Below, piece after piece: positions 8,553 to 18,516 of a stretch of DNA of 64,000 nucleotides. Both the position numbers and the translations under genes were made by a program. The notes beneath the pieces are model-generated. The model was not told where the DNA came from and ran no database searches. It saw only the letters and a program-made list of their open reading frames with translations. The first letter of the stretch is position 1. Every line of letters starts with the position of its first letter. The DNA is from Komagataeibacter melomenusus (GTDB lineage: Bacteria > Pseudomonadota > Alphaproteobacteria > Acetobacterales > Acetobacteraceae), in contig NZ_JABJWC010000009.1 in NCBI RefSeq assembly GCF_013155395.1, positions 39,949 to 103,948 of the forward strand. Reading direction: 5' to 3'.

Positions 8553-9347
8553 ATGCAAGACGCTGCCCTTCCCCTCCAACGCCTGCTGGACATCATGGCC
8601 CGCCTGCGCGACCCCGAGACCGGCTGCCCGTGGGACAAGGTGCAGGATTTCGCCTCCATCGCACCCTACAGCATTGAAGAAGCCTATGAAGTAGCCGACA
8701 CCATCGCCCGCGAGGACTGGAACGGCCTGCCCGATGAGTTGGGCGACCTGCTGCTCCAGGTCGTCTATCACGCGCAGATGGCCGATGAGAAAGGCCTGTT
8801 CGACTTTGCCACCGTGGCCACCCTGATTGGCGACAAGATGGTCCGCCGCCACCCCCATGTGTTTGGCGAGGCCGAAGCCGCACCCGGCCAGTGGGAAAGC
8901 GGCAAGGCGCTCGAACGCCTTGCCCGCAACCGGCGCGGCACGCTGGACGACGTGCCCGTGGGCCTGCCTGCGCTGCTGCGCGCGCGCAAGCTCTCGGCGC
9001 GCGCAGCCCGCGTGGGGTTTGACTGGGATACGGTGGGCGAAGTCGCCGCCAAGGTGGATGAGGAACTCGATGAACTGAAGGTGGAGCTTGAAAGCGGCGA
9101 CCGCGAAAAGATATTCGATGAACTCGGCGACGTGCTGTTCACGCTGGCCACACTGGCCCGCAAGCTCGACATGGACCCCGAGGCCTGCCTGCGCCAAGCC
9201 AATGCCAAGTTTACCCGCCGCTTTACCGCCGTCGAGCACGACCTGGCCGACCGGGGGCTGGCGCTGGCCGATGTGGACGTGAAAACCATGGAAGAGGGCT
9301 GGCAGGCGGTAAAACGCCGCGAGCGTGCAGCAATAAAAAAGACTTAA
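8553..9347 (+). CDS. mazG: Nucleoside triphosphate pyrophosphohydrolase MazG
   Basis: This 264-residue house-cleaning enzyme hydrolyses (d)NTPs to monophosphates and pyrophosphate. It has two MazG-like helical units. The first shows CPWDKVQDFASIAPYSIEEAYEV and the metal-binding DELGDLLLQVVYH. The second shows VDEELDELKVEL and DELGDVLFTLATLARKL. The ATG at 8553 follows AGGAA at a normal distance, so a longer upstream frame starting at 8463 is not needed. In many Alphaproteobacteria mazG lies just after hflX; here it is about 1.2 kb away and on the other strand. Confidence 0.93.
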   Translation: MQDAALPLQRLLDIMARLRDPETGCPWDKVQDFASIAPYSIEEAYEVADTIAREDWNGLPDELGDLLLQVVYHAQMADEKGLFDFATVATLIGDKMVRRHPHVFGEAEAAPGQWESGKALERLARNRRGTLDDVPVGLPALLRARKLSARAARVGFDWDTVGEVAAKVDEELDELKVELESGDREKIFDELGDVLFTLATLARKLDMDPEACLRQANAKFTRRFTAVEHDLADRGLALADVDVKTMEEGWQAVKRRERAAIKKT

Positions 9348-9352
9348 AAATC

Positions 9353-9432
9353 AAAAGTTTTTGGTGAAGCTTTTTTCAAAAAGCTTCAAAAGAACGCCGC
9401 TTTTTTGAAAAAAGGCGGCACCCAAAAACTTT
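9353..9432. repeat. Double-hairpin dispersed repeat, copy 2 (best-preserved)
   Basis: The most complete copy: left end AAAAGTTTTTGGTG, hairpin A (GAAGCTTTTTT/AAAAAGCTTC), a short spacer, hairpin B (GCCGCTTTTTT/AAAAAAGGCGGC) and right end CACCCAAAAACTTT. It fills nearly the whole gap between the convergent mazG and the inositol-monophosphatase-family gene, so it is probably the terminator for both. Confidence 0.9.
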
Positions 9433-9438
9433 CATCTT

Positions 9439-10275
9439 TCAGGGAGCCGTCAGCAGCAGGTCGTGCAGCGCCTGCCAGCTTGCCCGGTCCGGCGCATAAA
9501 GCAGCCCACCGCTGCGGTCACTCACGCGATAGGGCGCGCCATCAAAATGCGCGCTGTAGCCGCCTGCTTCCTGATGGATCAGCCAGCCTGCCAGATGGTC
9601 CCATGGCAGGGTGCGGTTGAACAGCAGGAAATGGCAGCGCCCATCGACCAGCATCAGGTATTCATGCGCCGCACAGCGGAAATCCCATGATCCTGCCACC
9701 TTGGGCAGGTTATGGGTCACCACATCACGCACGGGGGCGGGCAGGTAGCGCCATGAGGCATTGCCCGCCATCTCATGCGCGGGCACGGCGGGGGCGACCT
9801 GCAGGCGGCGCTCGCCTCCCTGGCCATCATTGAGCCACGCACCCTGGCCGCGCGCGGCCAGGGCTGCGATATTGCAGATGGGGTCCACAATCGCCCCACC
9901 CACCACTTCGCCGCCCGATACGGCGGACACCATCACGCCAAACAGCGGCACGCCCGCCGCGTAATTGGCGGTGCCATCAATCGGGTCGATCACGAAGGCC
10001 AGGTCTGCCGTGGCCAGGCCATCAAGCAGGTCGGGGCGTGCGGCCACCGCCTCCTCCCCCACCACGAGAGCCTGCGGCCAGACGGCCTGCAGGGCAGCGG
10101 TCAGGTCGCGCTCGGTCGCTTCATCCGCCACGGTCACGATGTCCATCGGCCCGGTCTTGCTGCGGATATCGGTACGGTCAAGGCAACGGAAGGAGGGCAT
10201 GACATGGCGCCGTGCGGCTTCACGCATCATCGCCACCACCTTGTGCATATCCGCCAGTGTGATCCGTTGCGTCAT
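9439..10275 (-). CDS. Inositol monophosphatase family phosphatase
   Basis: This 278-residue protein has the Mg2+/Li+-dependent sugar-phosphatase fold. Metal-binding motifs are GEEAVAAR near residue 91, DPIDGTANYAAG around 115 and WDHLAGWLIHQEAGG near the C-terminus. Substrate cannot be read from sequence; candidates are inositol monophosphate, histidinol phosphate or 3'-phosphoadenosine phosphate. An ATG at 10275 follows GGAGG at five-base spacing, better than the upstream GTG at 10287. It lies downstream of hflX on the same strand, separated by a dispersed repeat. Confidence 0.85.
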   Translation of the reverse strand: MTQRITLADMHKVVAMMREAARRHVMPSFRCLDRTDIRSKTGPMDIVTVADEATERDLTAALQAVWPQALVVGEEAVAARPDLLDGLATADLAFVIDPIDGTANYAAGVPLFGVMVSAVSGGEVVGGAIVDPICNIAALAARGQGAWLNDGQGGERRLQVAPAVPAHEMAGNASWRYLPAPVRDVVTHNLPKVAGSWDFRCAAHEYLMLVDGRCHFLLFNRTLPWDHLAGWLIHQEAGGYSAHFDGAPYRVSDRSGGLLYAPDRASWQALHDLLLTAP

Positions 10276-10420
10276 TGCCGCCTCCACCCCTGTCCGTTGT
10301 TCAGCCCGTCATTCCTGCGCTGCCGGGCGCTGTTTTTCCACCCCATGCGCCCGCATGGCCGGAGCATCCGGCACGCCTGCATGCAAGGCCGGTATCAAAA
10401 GACTCCTGCAACCGTAAGGA

Positions 10421-10495
10421 GGTTTGCGGTGAAGCCTTGCGAGAAAAGCTTCGGCAAATGCCGCCTTTTTGAAAAAAGGCGGCACGCAAAAACAC
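10421..10495. repeat. Double-hairpin dispersed repeat, copy 3 (diverged)
   Basis: The same two-hairpin plan with substitutions: the left end reads GGTTTGCGGTG, hairpin A is degraded (GAAGCCTT...AAAAGCTTC), hairpin B is intact (GCCGCCTTTTT/AAAAAAGGCGGC) and the right end is CACGCAAAAAC. It lies 19 bp after the hflX stop codon. Confidence 0.8.
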
Positions 10496-10513
10496 CTGCC
10501 TGTGCTGCGGTGC

Positions 10514-11824
10514 CTAATCGACCAGACAGGTCACCACGCGGCCAAACTGCATCTCGAAACGCGCGCGGTTGGCAGGCGAAAGGCGCACGGTCATCTCGGC
10601 TCCTTCCTCCCCGTCCCCACGCGCGGTCACCTCGCCATGCTCGTGCAGCCAGGCCATGGCGGCGCCCTCGGTAATGGGCACGCGGTAGCGCACCACTTCC
10701 ATCGCGCGGGTCATGCGCTCATCGATTGCAGCCAGCAGGTCGGGCAGGCCATCGCCGGTAATGGCGGAAATGACCACGTTGCCCGGTCGCGCGCCCACGG
10801 CCTCGCGCCCGCCCACGAGATCGGCCTTGTTCAGCACCTCGATCACGCGGCCCTGCCAGTCGGCCTCGATCGTGCCGTTGCGCGCCATGCCCTCGAGCAC
10901 CTCGATCACGTCATTGCGCTGCGAGGCGCTATCAGGATGCGAGACATCGCGCACATGCAGGATGATGTCGGCCTCCGCCACCTCTTCAAGCGTGGCGCGG
11001 AAGGCGGCGATGAGTTCGGTCGGCAGGTCGCTGATGAAGCCCACCGTATCGGACAGGATCACCCGCCGCCCCGATGGCAGTTGAATGCCACGCATGGTGG
11101 GGTCCAGCGTGGCAAAAAGCTGGTCCTGCGCATACACGCTCGCCCCGGTCAGGGCATTGAACAGGGTGGACTTGCCCGCATTGGTGTAGCCCACCAGCGC
11201 CACGATGGGAAACGGCACGCGCCTGCGCGCCTGCCGGTGCAGGCCGCGCGTGCGGCGCACCTGCTCAAGCTCGCGCTTGAGGCGCACGATGCGGTCGCCG
11301 ATCATGCGGCGGTCGGCCTCGATCTGCGTCTCGCCGGGACCGCCAAGGAAGCCGAAGCCGCCGCGCTGGCGCTCAAGATGGGTCCAGGTACGCACCAGCC
11401 GGCTGCGCTGGTATTCCAGATGGGCGAGTTCGACCTGCAGCGTGCCTTCGCGCGTGGCCGCGCGCTCGCCAAAGATATCAAGGATCAGGGCGGTCCGGTC
11501 GATCACCTTGCAGCCCAGCGCGCGCTCAAGGTTGCGCTGCTGCACGGGGGTGAGCCGGGAATCGATGATGACAACGGTAATGTTGTCGGCCTTGACCGTC
11601 TCTTTAAGCGAATCGACCTGCCCACCGCCAAGCAGGGTGGCGGGACGGCGCGCGCGCAGCAAAAGCACCGCCTGGCACACAACCACCAGCCCGATGGAGG
11701 CGGCAAGGCCCACCGCTTCCTCCAGCCGGGCTTCGGCCGCGCGGGCATCATCGTGCCGGTCAGGGCGCTCCCATGGCAGGATGACAGCGGCGCGCGTGGC
11801 GGATGAAGGCGCCGCCACCGTCAC
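10514..11824 (-). CDS. hflX: Ribosome-associated GTPase HflX
   Basis: This 436-residue GTPase binds the 50S subunit and splits stalled ribosomes in characterised bacteria. The N-terminal HflX domain (about 30-200) includes [14 protein letters not shown] and the glycine-rich [19 protein letters not shown] (in part). The G domain begins near 205 with Walker A GYTNAGKS at 212-219, then DPTMRGI and [11 protein letters not shown] as G3, and NKADLVGG as G4. Its start codon overlaps the hfq stop codon in an ATGA, so the two are translationally coupled. Confidence 0.95.
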   Translation of the reverse strand: MTVAAPSSATRAAVILPWERPDRHDDARAAEARLEEAVGLAASIGLVVVCQAVLLLRARRPATLLGGGQVDSLKETVKADNITVVIIDSRLTPVQQRNLERALGCKVIDRTALILDIFGERAATREGTLQVELAHLEYQRSRLVRTWTHLERQRGGFGFLGGPGETQIEADRRMIGDRIVRLKRELEQVRRTRGLHRQARRRVPFPIVALVGYTNAGKSTLFNALTGASVYAQDQLFATLDPTMRGIQLPSGRRVILSDTVGFISDLPTELIAAFRATLEEVAEADIILHVRDVSHPDSASQRNDVIEVLEGMARNGTIEADWQGRVIEVLNKADLVGGREAVGARPGNVVISAITGDGLPDLLAAIDERMTRAMEVVRYRVPITEGAAMAWLHEHGEVTARGDGEEGAEMTVRLSPANRARFEMQFGRVVTCLVD

Positions 11825-12099
11825 GACGGGCTGCCATCCGTGGCTGCCGGTTCTTCCGTATCCTCAACCGGGGGGTCGAACAGGCTGACGGGGGTGGCAG
11901 GCATGACGGTGCTGATCGCGTGCTTGTAGACAAGCTGCGTATGCCCGTCGCGCCGCAGCAGAACGGAAAAATTGTCAAACCAGGTGATGATGCCCTGAAG
12001 CTTGACGCCATTGACGAGGAAAATGGTGACCGGCGTTTTTGACCGGCGGACGTGGTTGAGAAACACGTCCTGTACATTCTGTGAAGGTTCTTTTGCCAC
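11821..12099 (-). CDS. hfq: RNA chaperone Hfq
   Basis: This 92-residue Sm-like protein forms a hexameric ring and helps small RNAs pair with mRNAs. Sm1 is visible as [33 protein letters not shown] (described in part), with the conserved Gln and the loop VNGVKLQG. Sm2 is the YKHAIST segment that carries the distal YKH motif. The C-terminal tail (about 70-92) is short and acidic. It heads the hfq-hflX pair and lies 127 bp after ntrX. In many relatives trkA lies between ntrX and hfq; it is absent here. Confidence 0.97.
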   Translation of the reverse strand: MAKEPSQNVQDVFLNHVRRSKTPVTIFLVNGVKLQGIITWFDNFSVLLRRDGHTQLVYKHAISTVMPATPVSLFDPPVEDTEEPAATDGSPS

Positions 12100-12226
12100 G
12101 GCAGGGCCTTACTTGTTATTTGTTGGGCGAAAATCAACACGGCACAGTCACGTGTCATGCTACGGCGTTGCCACCATCCGTATCACGGTTCGTTGTCTAG
12201 CAGGCATGCGTCAGGTGGGCAAAAGC

Positions 12227-13618
12227 TCATCCTGCGTTGCGATCCTCCGATGTCACGCCCAGTTGCTTGAGCTTGCGGTGCAGCGCACTGCGCTCCATGC
12301 CCACAAAGCCTGCGGTACGGCTGATGTTCCCCCCAAAACGCAAAAGCTGCGCCTGAAGATACTGGGTCTCGAACAGATCACGCGCCTCGCGCAGCGGCAG
12401 GCTCATCACATCCTCGTCAGAATCGAACTTGAGCAGCGCGGGCGCCCCGTCTCCCACGGTGGAAGGCAGCATGTCCGCCCGGATGGGGTCGGTGCTGTTG
12501 CCCGGCATCATGATCAGCAGGCGTTCCATCAGGTTGCGCAGTTCGCGCACGTTGCCCGGCCACTCGTAGCTCTGCAGCGCCGCAATGGCATCGCCTGAAA
12601 GCTCGCGCAGCGGCAGGCCCGCATTTTCAGCCGCGCGGTCAAGGAACATGCGGGCTAGCTCGGGGATGTCCTCGCGCCGCTCGCGCAGGCTGGGAATGCG
12701 CAGCGGCACGACGGCGAGGCGGTAGTACAGATCCTCACGGAAGCGCCCGAGCCCGATCTCGGCCTGCAGGTCGCGGTTGGTGGTGGCGAGCACGCGCACA
12801 TCCACCTTCACCCGCCGTGACCCGCCAAGCCGCTCAAACGTCTGGTCCTGCAGCGCGCGCACGATCTTGCCCTGCGTTTCAAGCGGCATGTCGGACACTT
12901 CATCAAGCAGGAGCGTGCCGCCATGCGCGCGCTCGAGCACCCCCGTGCGCCGCCCCGCGCCATCATCGCTGCCTTCGATGCCGAACAGTTCCTCCTCAAA
13001 CCGGCCCGGGGCCAGGGTGGCGCAGTTCAGCGCAATGAACGGCCCCTCCGCACGGCGGGAACTGGCATGGATCATCCGTGCCGCCACTTCCTTGCCGGTG
13101 CCCGCCGCCCCCGATATCAGCACGCGCGAGCCGGTCGGCGCCACGCGGTCGATCTGGTTGCGCACGGCGGCAATGGCGGCGCTGCGCCCCTCGAGCACGG
13201 TGCCCGAGCCCGCGCGCAGGCGCAGCTCGGCATTCTCGCGCGCAAGGCGCGAGGCCTCGAGCGCGCGGCGCACCACCACGAGCAGCCGGTCGGCCTGGAA
13301 GGGTTTTTCAATAAAGTCGTAGGCGCCGTGCTGCAGGGCGGCCACGGCGGTCTCGATGGTGCCGTGGCCCGAGATCATGATGACCGGGACGGACGGCTCC
13401 TCCTTGTGCAGGACATTGAGAATGCCCAGCCCATCAAGCCGTGAACCCTGCAGCCAGACATCGAGCACCACCAGCGCGGGCCGGCGCTCGCGGAAGGCGG
13501 CAATGGCGGAATCGGAATCGGCCGCCAGCCGCGTTTCATATCCTTCATCGGCCAGAATGCCTTCGATAAGGAGCCGTATATCCGGCTCATCATCGACGAT
13601 CAGGATTTCATGCCCCAT
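12227..13618 (-). CDS. ntrX: Two-component response regulator NtrX
   Basis: The 463-residue regulator is the partner of NtrY. A receiver domain (1-120) carries the acidic pair Asp9/Asp10, the phospho-acceptor Asp53 and Lys105. The AAA+ domain has Walker A GAAGTGK at 170-176 and Walker B LLLDE at 236-240. Where sigma-54 activators have GAFTGA, this protein reads GIEGSDDGAGRRTG (213-226), so it probably does not open sigma-54 promoters; this loss is known in the NtrX family. A Fis-type helix-turn-helix ends the protein (RTAGFVGMERSALHRKLK). It overlaps ntrY by 11 bp. Confidence 0.95.
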   Translation of the reverse strand: MGHEILIVDDEPDIRLLIEGILADEGYETRLAADSDSAIAAFRERRPALVVLDVWLQGSRLDGLGILNVLHKEEPSVPVIMISGHGTIETAVAALQHGAYDFIEKPFQADRLLVVVRRALEASRLARENAELRLRAGSGTVLEGRSAAIAAVRNQIDRVAPTGSRVLISGAAGTGKEVAARMIHASSRRAEGPFIALNCATLAPGRFEEELFGIEGSDDGAGRRTGVLERAHGGTLLLDEVSDMPLETQGKIVRALQDQTFERLGGSRRVKVDVRVLATTNRDLQAEIGLGRFREDLYYRLAVVPLRIPSLRERREDIPELARMFLDRAAENAGLPLRELSGDAIAALQSYEWPGNVRELRNLMERLLIMMPGNSTDPIRADMLPSTVGDGAPALLKFDSDEDVMSLPLREARDLFETQYLQAQLLRFGGNISRTAGFVGMERSALHRKLKQLGVTSEDRNAG

Positions 13619-15875
13619 GGTCGTCCTTTATCGGCAAAATCAACGTCGACACAGCTCCCCTGCCCCCGGCATTGTCCTCAAGCCCGATGCTGCCGCCATG
13701 ATCTTCAAGAATCTTCTTGACGATCGCAAGACCCAGGCCGGTTCCCTTGGGCTTGTGCGTCACATAGGGCTCGGTCAGCCGGGCGCGATCCTCGACCGGC
13801 AGCCCGATCCCGTCATCCTCGACGCGCAGGCGAACATGCGCGCCGTCATTTTCCAATGTAATACGGATGTGGCCGATCACGCCATCCCCGCCCGGCACCA
13901 CGCCGGAGGCACGCATGGCAATGGCGTCGGCCGCGTTCTGCAACAGGTTGGTCAGCGCCTGGCCCACCAGCCTGCGGTCGCAGCGCACGATCGGCCCCCG
14001 GTCGGGCAGGTCCACGTCATAGACCAGCTCGGGGTGGGCGTTGCGTTGCAGGATCAGCGCCTCGCGCACGATGCGCGAAAGGTCCTCGTTGCGCATGACG
14101 GGCTGCGGCATGCGGGCGAAGGCGGAAAATTCATCCACCATGCGCCCGATATCGCCCACATGGCGGATGATGGTGTCCACGCATTGCACGAACGTATCGG
14201 GGTCGGATGAAATCTCGCGCAGGAAGCGGCGCTTGAGCCGCTCGGCCGCAAGCTGGATGGGGGTGAGCGGGTTCTTGATCTCATGGGCGATGCGGCGCGC
14301 CACGTCCGCCCAGGCCGCCTTGCGCTGCGCCACCTGCAGGGCTGTTATGTCATCAAACGTAACCACATAGCCCTCGGCCGAGACACCGGCCACGCTGCCC
14401 TGCATTTCCGCGCCGATTCGCACCAGCAGCGTGCTGGCCCGCCCCCCGGTGAGCACCTGCACCTCGCCCGTCAGTTCGCGCGCGCCGTCATGGGCGATGC
14501 GGTCGAGCATGTCGGCAAGTTCGGGCACCACCTCGATCAGGGGCAGGCCCACGCACTCGGCCATATCACGGTGCAGCAGCACGCTGGCCGCCCGGTTGGG
14601 CAGTTCGATCATGCGCTGCGAGTCCAGCCCGATCACCCCTGCCGAAACACCGGACAGCACGGCCTCGGTAAAGCGGCGACGTTCATTGATCTGGTTGTTG
14701 GCCTGGATCAGTTCGGCGCGCTGGGTGGCAAGCTGCGTGGTCATGCGGTTGAAGGCGCGTGACAGGCTGGCCACCTCGTCATCACGATCGCCCTCGGGCA
14801 CGTTGCTGTCGAGATCGCCCTTGCTCACCCGCTCGGATGCCAAGATGAGCAGGCCGAGCGGGCGCACGATCTGGTTGGCCAGCATCAGCCCGATCAGGAT
14901 GGCAGCGCCGAGCACCAGCACCGCCACGAGCGCGAAGATGAGCACGAAGGTGAACTGGATCTTGCCACGGTTGCCATTGAGGCGCTGGTAGTCGGCCACC
15001 ACCTGCTCGGTCCGGTGCATGTGCTCGAGGATGTCGGGGTCGACGGGGCGGGCGATCATGAGCATGAGCGGCGGCGTATCGCCCAGCGTCACCACCGCGC
15101 GGACGGTCTTTTCATCCGCCGAGTCCAGGATCGCGATCTCGTTGGTGCGGGCCATGAGGGTGGCGGCGGGCGGCGGCAGGTCCTTCATGTTGGCGGCCCG
15201 CCCCATCAGCCCGCCCGAGGCCACGACCGTGTTTGTGAACGGGTCGTACACCACCGCCACGTCCAGCCCGCGCAGGGTGGCCTGCGAATCCAGCACCTGC
15301 GAGAGCGCATCGGGGTTGTGCAGCAGGTCATCGCCCGACCCGGCCAGCGCGGTCTGGGCACTGACCAGATAGTTGGCCAGCGAGAAGGCCTCGGTGCGGA
15401 TATTGGCGTTATGCTCCTGCAGGTAGCCGCGCGAGGTTTCCAGCGCCTCGTTCAGCGCGGTGTTCACCCGGTCGCTGAACCAGATCTGGATGCCATAGTG
15501 AAAGAACACGGCGGCAAACGTGCCCACCACGATGGTGGGCGCCACCGCCACGATGCCGAACAGCGTGACCAGCCGCACATGCAGCCGCGCCCCCGCCAGC
15601 CCGCTGCGCCGCTCGGCCAGCACGCGGCCCACCTTCTCGGTCAGCGAGGTGGCCAGCAGCAGCAGCACCAGGAAGTTGAGGATGAACACCAGCGCCTGGA
15701 TCTGCGGGTGGTGGGCCAGCGAGTTGCCGCCCGACAGCACCACGAAGGTCGCCACCCCCAGCACAAGGGCCAGCAGCACCAGCACCAGCGCCACGTTGCG
15801 GCGCACGAGCATGTCGAGCATGCGCCGCGCCAGGCGGTAGGCTACACCGGGGCGCGACGGGGCGGACATGGTCAT
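13608..15875 (-). CDS. ntrY: Sensor histidine kinase NtrY
   Basis: The 755-residue membrane kinase has hydrophobic helices at about 27-49, 60-78 and 104-126, then a large periplasmic segment (about 128-306) and a fourth helix at 308-333. A HAMP domain follows (335-390), then a PAS domain (about 400-515) and a HisKA domain with His531 in [13 protein letters not shown]. The ATPase domain contains [16 protein letters not shown] and [13 protein letters not shown]. It is thought to sense nitrogen or redox state in related bacteria. Its ATG follows GGAGG and overlaps the ntrC stop codon by four bases. Confidence 0.95.
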   Translation of the reverse strand: MTMSAPSRPGVAYRLARRMLDMLVRRNVALVLVLLALVLGVATFVVLSGGNSLAHHPQIQALVFILNFLVLLLLATSLTEKVGRVLAERRSGLAGARLHVRLVTLFGIVAVAPTIVVGTFAAVFFHYGIQIWFSDRVNTALNEALETSRGYLQEHNANIRTEAFSLANYLVSAQTALAGSGDDLLHNPDALSQVLDSQATLRGLDVAVVYDPFTNTVVASGGLMGRAANMKDLPPPAATLMARTNEIAILDSADEKTVRAVVTLGDTPPLMLMIARPVDPDILEHMHRTEQVVADYQRLNGNRGKIQFTFVLIFALVAVLVLGAAILIGLMLANQIVRPLGLLILASERVSKGDLDSNVPEGDRDDEVASLSRAFNRMTTQLATQRAELIQANNQINERRRFTEAVLSGVSAGVIGLDSQRMIELPNRAASVLLHRDMAECVGLPLIEVVPELADMLDRIAHDGARELTGEVQVLTGGRASTLLVRIGAEMQGSVAGVSAEGYVVTFDDITALQVAQRKAAWADVARRIAHEIKNPLTPIQLAAERLKRRFLREISSDPDTFVQCVDTIIRHVGDIGRMVDEFSAFARMPQPVMRNEDLSRIVREALILQRNAHPELVYDVDLPDRGPIVRCDRRLVGQALTNLLQNAADAIAMRASGVVPGGDGVIGHIRITLENDGAHVRLRVEDDGIGLPVEDRARLTEPYVTHKPKGTGLGLAIVKKILEDHGGSIGLEDNAGGRGAVSTLILPIKDDHGA

Positions 15876-17323
15876 GCCCCTCCGCGCACCACGGGAATGT
15901 CGAGATCGCGGATCTTCTTGCGCAGCGTGTTGCGGTTGAGCCCCAGCATGGCGGCGGCGCGGATCTGGTTGCCGCGCGTGGCCGAGAGCATCATGGCAAT
16001 GAGCGGGCGCTCCACCTCGGCAATCACCTTGTCATAGATATCGCTCATGGGCATGTCGTCCTGCCCGGCCCTTGCCGCGAGGAAGCGCCTGAGATGGCGC
16101 TCGACCGCCTCGGCCAGGGTTTCGGTGCTGCTGCCCTCGCCCGGCGCGCCACTGTTGCTGACTTCGGCGAGTTCGGCATCGATGATGTCGGCCCCGATGC
16201 TCTCCTGCGGGTGGAGCGCGGTGATGCGGCGCATCAGGTTTTCAAGCTCGCGCACGTTGCCCGGCCAGCGATAGGCCTGCAGGCGGGTCATGGCCTCCTC
16301 ATCCAGCACGCGCACATTGCCCGCGCCATCGGCGTTCTCGTTGAGGAAGTGCCGCGCGAGCAGCGGAATGTCCTCCACCCGCTCACGCAGGGGGGGCAGG
16401 CGCATGGGCACCACGTTCAGGCGGTAGTACAGATCCTCGCGGAACGTGCCCTCGCGGATGGCCTGGCGCAGGTCGCGGTGGGTGGCGGCGATGATGCGCA
16501 CATTGGCGCGGATGGGCACGGTGCCGCCCACGGTGGTGAACGCGCCATCCTGCAGCACGCGCAAGAGCCTTGTCTGGGCCTCGGGCGGCATGTCGCCAAT
16601 CTCGTCAAGGAACAGCGTGCCGCCCGCCGCCTGCTCGAAGCGCCCCGCCACCCGGCTGGTTGCCCCCGTAAAGGCCCCGCGCTCGTGGCCGAACAGTTCG
16701 CTCTCGATCAGGTTGCGCGGAATGGCGGCCATGTTGATGGCCACGAACGGCCCGGTGCGGCGCGGCCCGTAATCATGCAGGGCGCGGGCGACCAGTTCCT
16801 TGCCGGTGCCGCTCTCGCCCGTAATCATCACGGTCAGGTCCGATGTCGTCAGCCGCGCGATGATGCGGTAGATGTCCTGCATCACCACCGAGCGTCCGAT
16901 GAGCGACATCTGCTCCTCCGGCCGGGGGGCGACCACCGCGGGCTGCACCGGCATGGCGGGGGTGGCCAGCGCGCGGGCGACCACGGCCAGCACTTCCTTG
17001 AGGTCAAAGGGCTTGGGCAGGTATTCGAACGCGCCGCGCTGCGTGGCCTTGACCGCTGTCATGAGCGTGGACTGCGCACTCATCACCACCACCCTGAGGT
17101 CGGGGCGGATTCGGCGGATGCGCGGGATCAGGTCCAGCCCGTTCTCATCAGGCATGACCACATCGGTAATCACGAGGTCGCCCTCGCCTTCCTCCACCCA
17201 CTGCCACAGGGTGGAGGCCTGGGCCGTGGCGCGGACCTGGTAGCCCGCGCGGCCAAGCGCCTGGCTCAGCACCGTGCGGATGGAGCGGTCATCATCGGCA
17301 ACAAGAATGGTCGGCAGCGACAT
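15872..17323 (-). CDS. ntrC: Nitrogen regulator NtrC (sigma-54 activator)
   Basis: The 483-residue regulator activates sigma-54 promoters when phosphorylated by NtrB. The receiver domain has Asp10-Asp12, phospho-acceptor Asp54 and KPF at 104-106. The AAA+ domain has Walker A GESGTGKE at 169-176 and an intact GAFTGA loop at 216-221, followed by Walker [12 protein letters not shown]. The C-terminal Fis-type helix-turn-helix is in [19 protein letters not shown]. The intact GAFTGA contrasts with NtrX two genes downstream. It lies 47 bp after ntrB. Confidence 0.97.
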   Translation of the reverse strand: MSLPTILVADDDRSIRTVLSQALGRAGYQVRATAQASTLWQWVEEGEGDLVITDVVMPDENGLDLIPRIRRIRPDLRVVVMSAQSTLMTAVKATQRGAFEYLPKPFDLKEVLAVVARALATPAMPVQPAVVAPRPEEQMSLIGRSVVMQDIYRIIARLTTSDLTVMITGESGTGKELVARALHDYGPRRTGPFVAINMAAIPRNLIESELFGHERGAFTGATSRVAGRFEQAAGGTLFLDEIGDMPPEAQTRLLRVLQDGAFTTVGGTVPIRANVRIIAATHRDLRQAIREGTFREDLYYRLNVVPMRLPPLRERVEDIPLLARHFLNENADGAGNVRVLDEEAMTRLQAYRWPGNVRELENLMRRITALHPQESIGADIIDAELAEVSNSGAPGEGSSTETLAEAVERHLRRFLAARAGQDDMPMSDIYDKVIAEVERPLIAMMLSATRGNQIRAAAMLGLNRNTLRKKIRDLDIPVVRGGA

Positions 17324-17370
17324 ACGCTATAAATCTCTCAACTCTGGAATTCCCTCAACTCCGGCGGGCT

Positions 17371-18516
17371 TCAGGGCGTGCCCCGGTCTTCGGTCACGAC
17401 AGGCAGGTGCAGCAGGACCTCGGTGCGGCCGGGGCGGCTTTCCACCTCGATCACGCCGCCATGGTCGCCCACGATCTTGCCTGCAAGCGCAAGCCCCAGC
17501 CCGCTGCCCGTGGTCTTGGTGGTGAGGAACGGCTCGAACAGGTGCGGGCGGATATTCTCGGGAATGCCCGGCCCGTTATCGCGCACCGAGACCAGCAGCG
17601 GCAGTTGCACGCGCTGGCTGCCCGCCCCGGTGGAAACCCAGATGCCGGGGCGGTAGCTGGTGGTGAGCGTGATCTGCGGCAGCGCGTCGCCTTCGGAGTG
17701 GTCGTGCAGGGCCTCGGCGGCATTTTTCACCAGGTTGAGCAGCACCTGCACCAACTGGTCGCGGTTGCCCCATACTGGCGGCAGCGAGGGGTCATAGACT
17801 TCCTCAAAGCGGATATCGGCGGCAAAGCCCTGCTGGGCCAGCCTGCGCACATGCTCGAGCACGCGGTGGATGTTGACCGGCCTGCGCTCGAGCGGTCGGT
17901 CGCTGAACATGTCCATCCGGTCCACGAGGTCGCGGATGCGGTTGACCTCGTCCTGGATCAGCACGGCCAGTTCGCGGTCTGATTCCCCCACCGAGGTTTC
18001 AAGCAGTTGCGCCGCGCCCCTGATGCCCGAGAGCGGGTTCTTGACCTCATGCGCCAGAATGGCGGCCATGCCCGCAACGCTGCGCGCCGCCGAGCGGAAG
18101 GTAAGCTGGCGGTCAAGCACGCGCACGGCGGAGAAATCATGGAACGTCAGCGCAACCGAGCCCGGCTCCTCCAGCACGGGAGCGCCCTGCACGGTCACGC
18201 CCTCATGGCGCAGGCGCGGGCTTTCGAGCGTGACCTCGTGCTCGACCACGGTATGATCCTGTGCGCGCACCTGCTCCATGAGCAGGAAGAGCGGGCTGTC
18301 ACCAGGCAGGATGTCGGTCAGGCGCATCTGCACCAGATGCGCGCGCGACATGCCAAAAAACGGCTCGGCGGCGCTGTTGACGTAGCCAATGGCGTTATCG
18401 GCGCGCACCACCATCACCGGCAGGGCCAGCGAATCGAGTATGACCCGCCCGTTGCCCGTTACGTTATCGGGCGCGCAGGGCACATGGCCGGACGGGGCGG
18501 GCGGGGGATGGTTCAT
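17371..18516 (-). CDS. ntrB: Nitrogen sensor histidine kinase NtrB
   Basis: The 381-residue soluble kinase has no membrane helix. An N-terminal PAS-like domain (about 25-130) precedes the HisKA motif [15 protein letters not shown] with His156, and an ATPase domain with [10 protein letters not shown] and [14 protein letters not shown]. In the classical system PII protein switches it between kinase and phosphatase on NtrC. Its start overlaps the dusB stop codon by four bases, so the order dusB-ntrB-ntrC-ntrY-ntrX is a single operon-like run. Confidence 0.96.
   Translation of the reverse strand: MNHPPPAPSGHVPCAPDNVTGNGRVILDSLALPVMVVRADNAIGYVNSAAEPFFGMSRAHLVQMRLTDILPGDSPLFLLMEQVRAQDHTVVEHEVTLESPRLRHEGVTVQGAPVLEEPGSVALTFHDFSAVRVLDRQLTFRSAARSVAGMAAILAHEVKNPLSGIRGAAQLLETSVGESDRELAVLIQDEVNRIRDLVDRMDMFSDRPLERRPVNIHRVLEHVRRLAQQGFAADIRFEEVYDPSLPPVWGNRDQLVQVLLNLVKNAAEALHDHSEGDALPQITLTTSYRPGIWVSTGAGSQRVQLPLLVSVRDNGPGIPENIRPHLFEPFLTTKTTGSGLGLALAGKIVGDHGGVIEVESRPGRTEVLLHLPVVTEDRGTP

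Noticed and set aside
10469..11806. Long plus-strand frame of 445 codons
   Set aside because: Antisense shadow of hflX; His/Arg/Ala-rich composition typical of reversed GC-rich coding sequence.
15015..16037. Plus-strand frame of 340 codons with His/Arg-rich product
   Set aside because: Antisense to ntrY and ntrC, which have complete domain structure.
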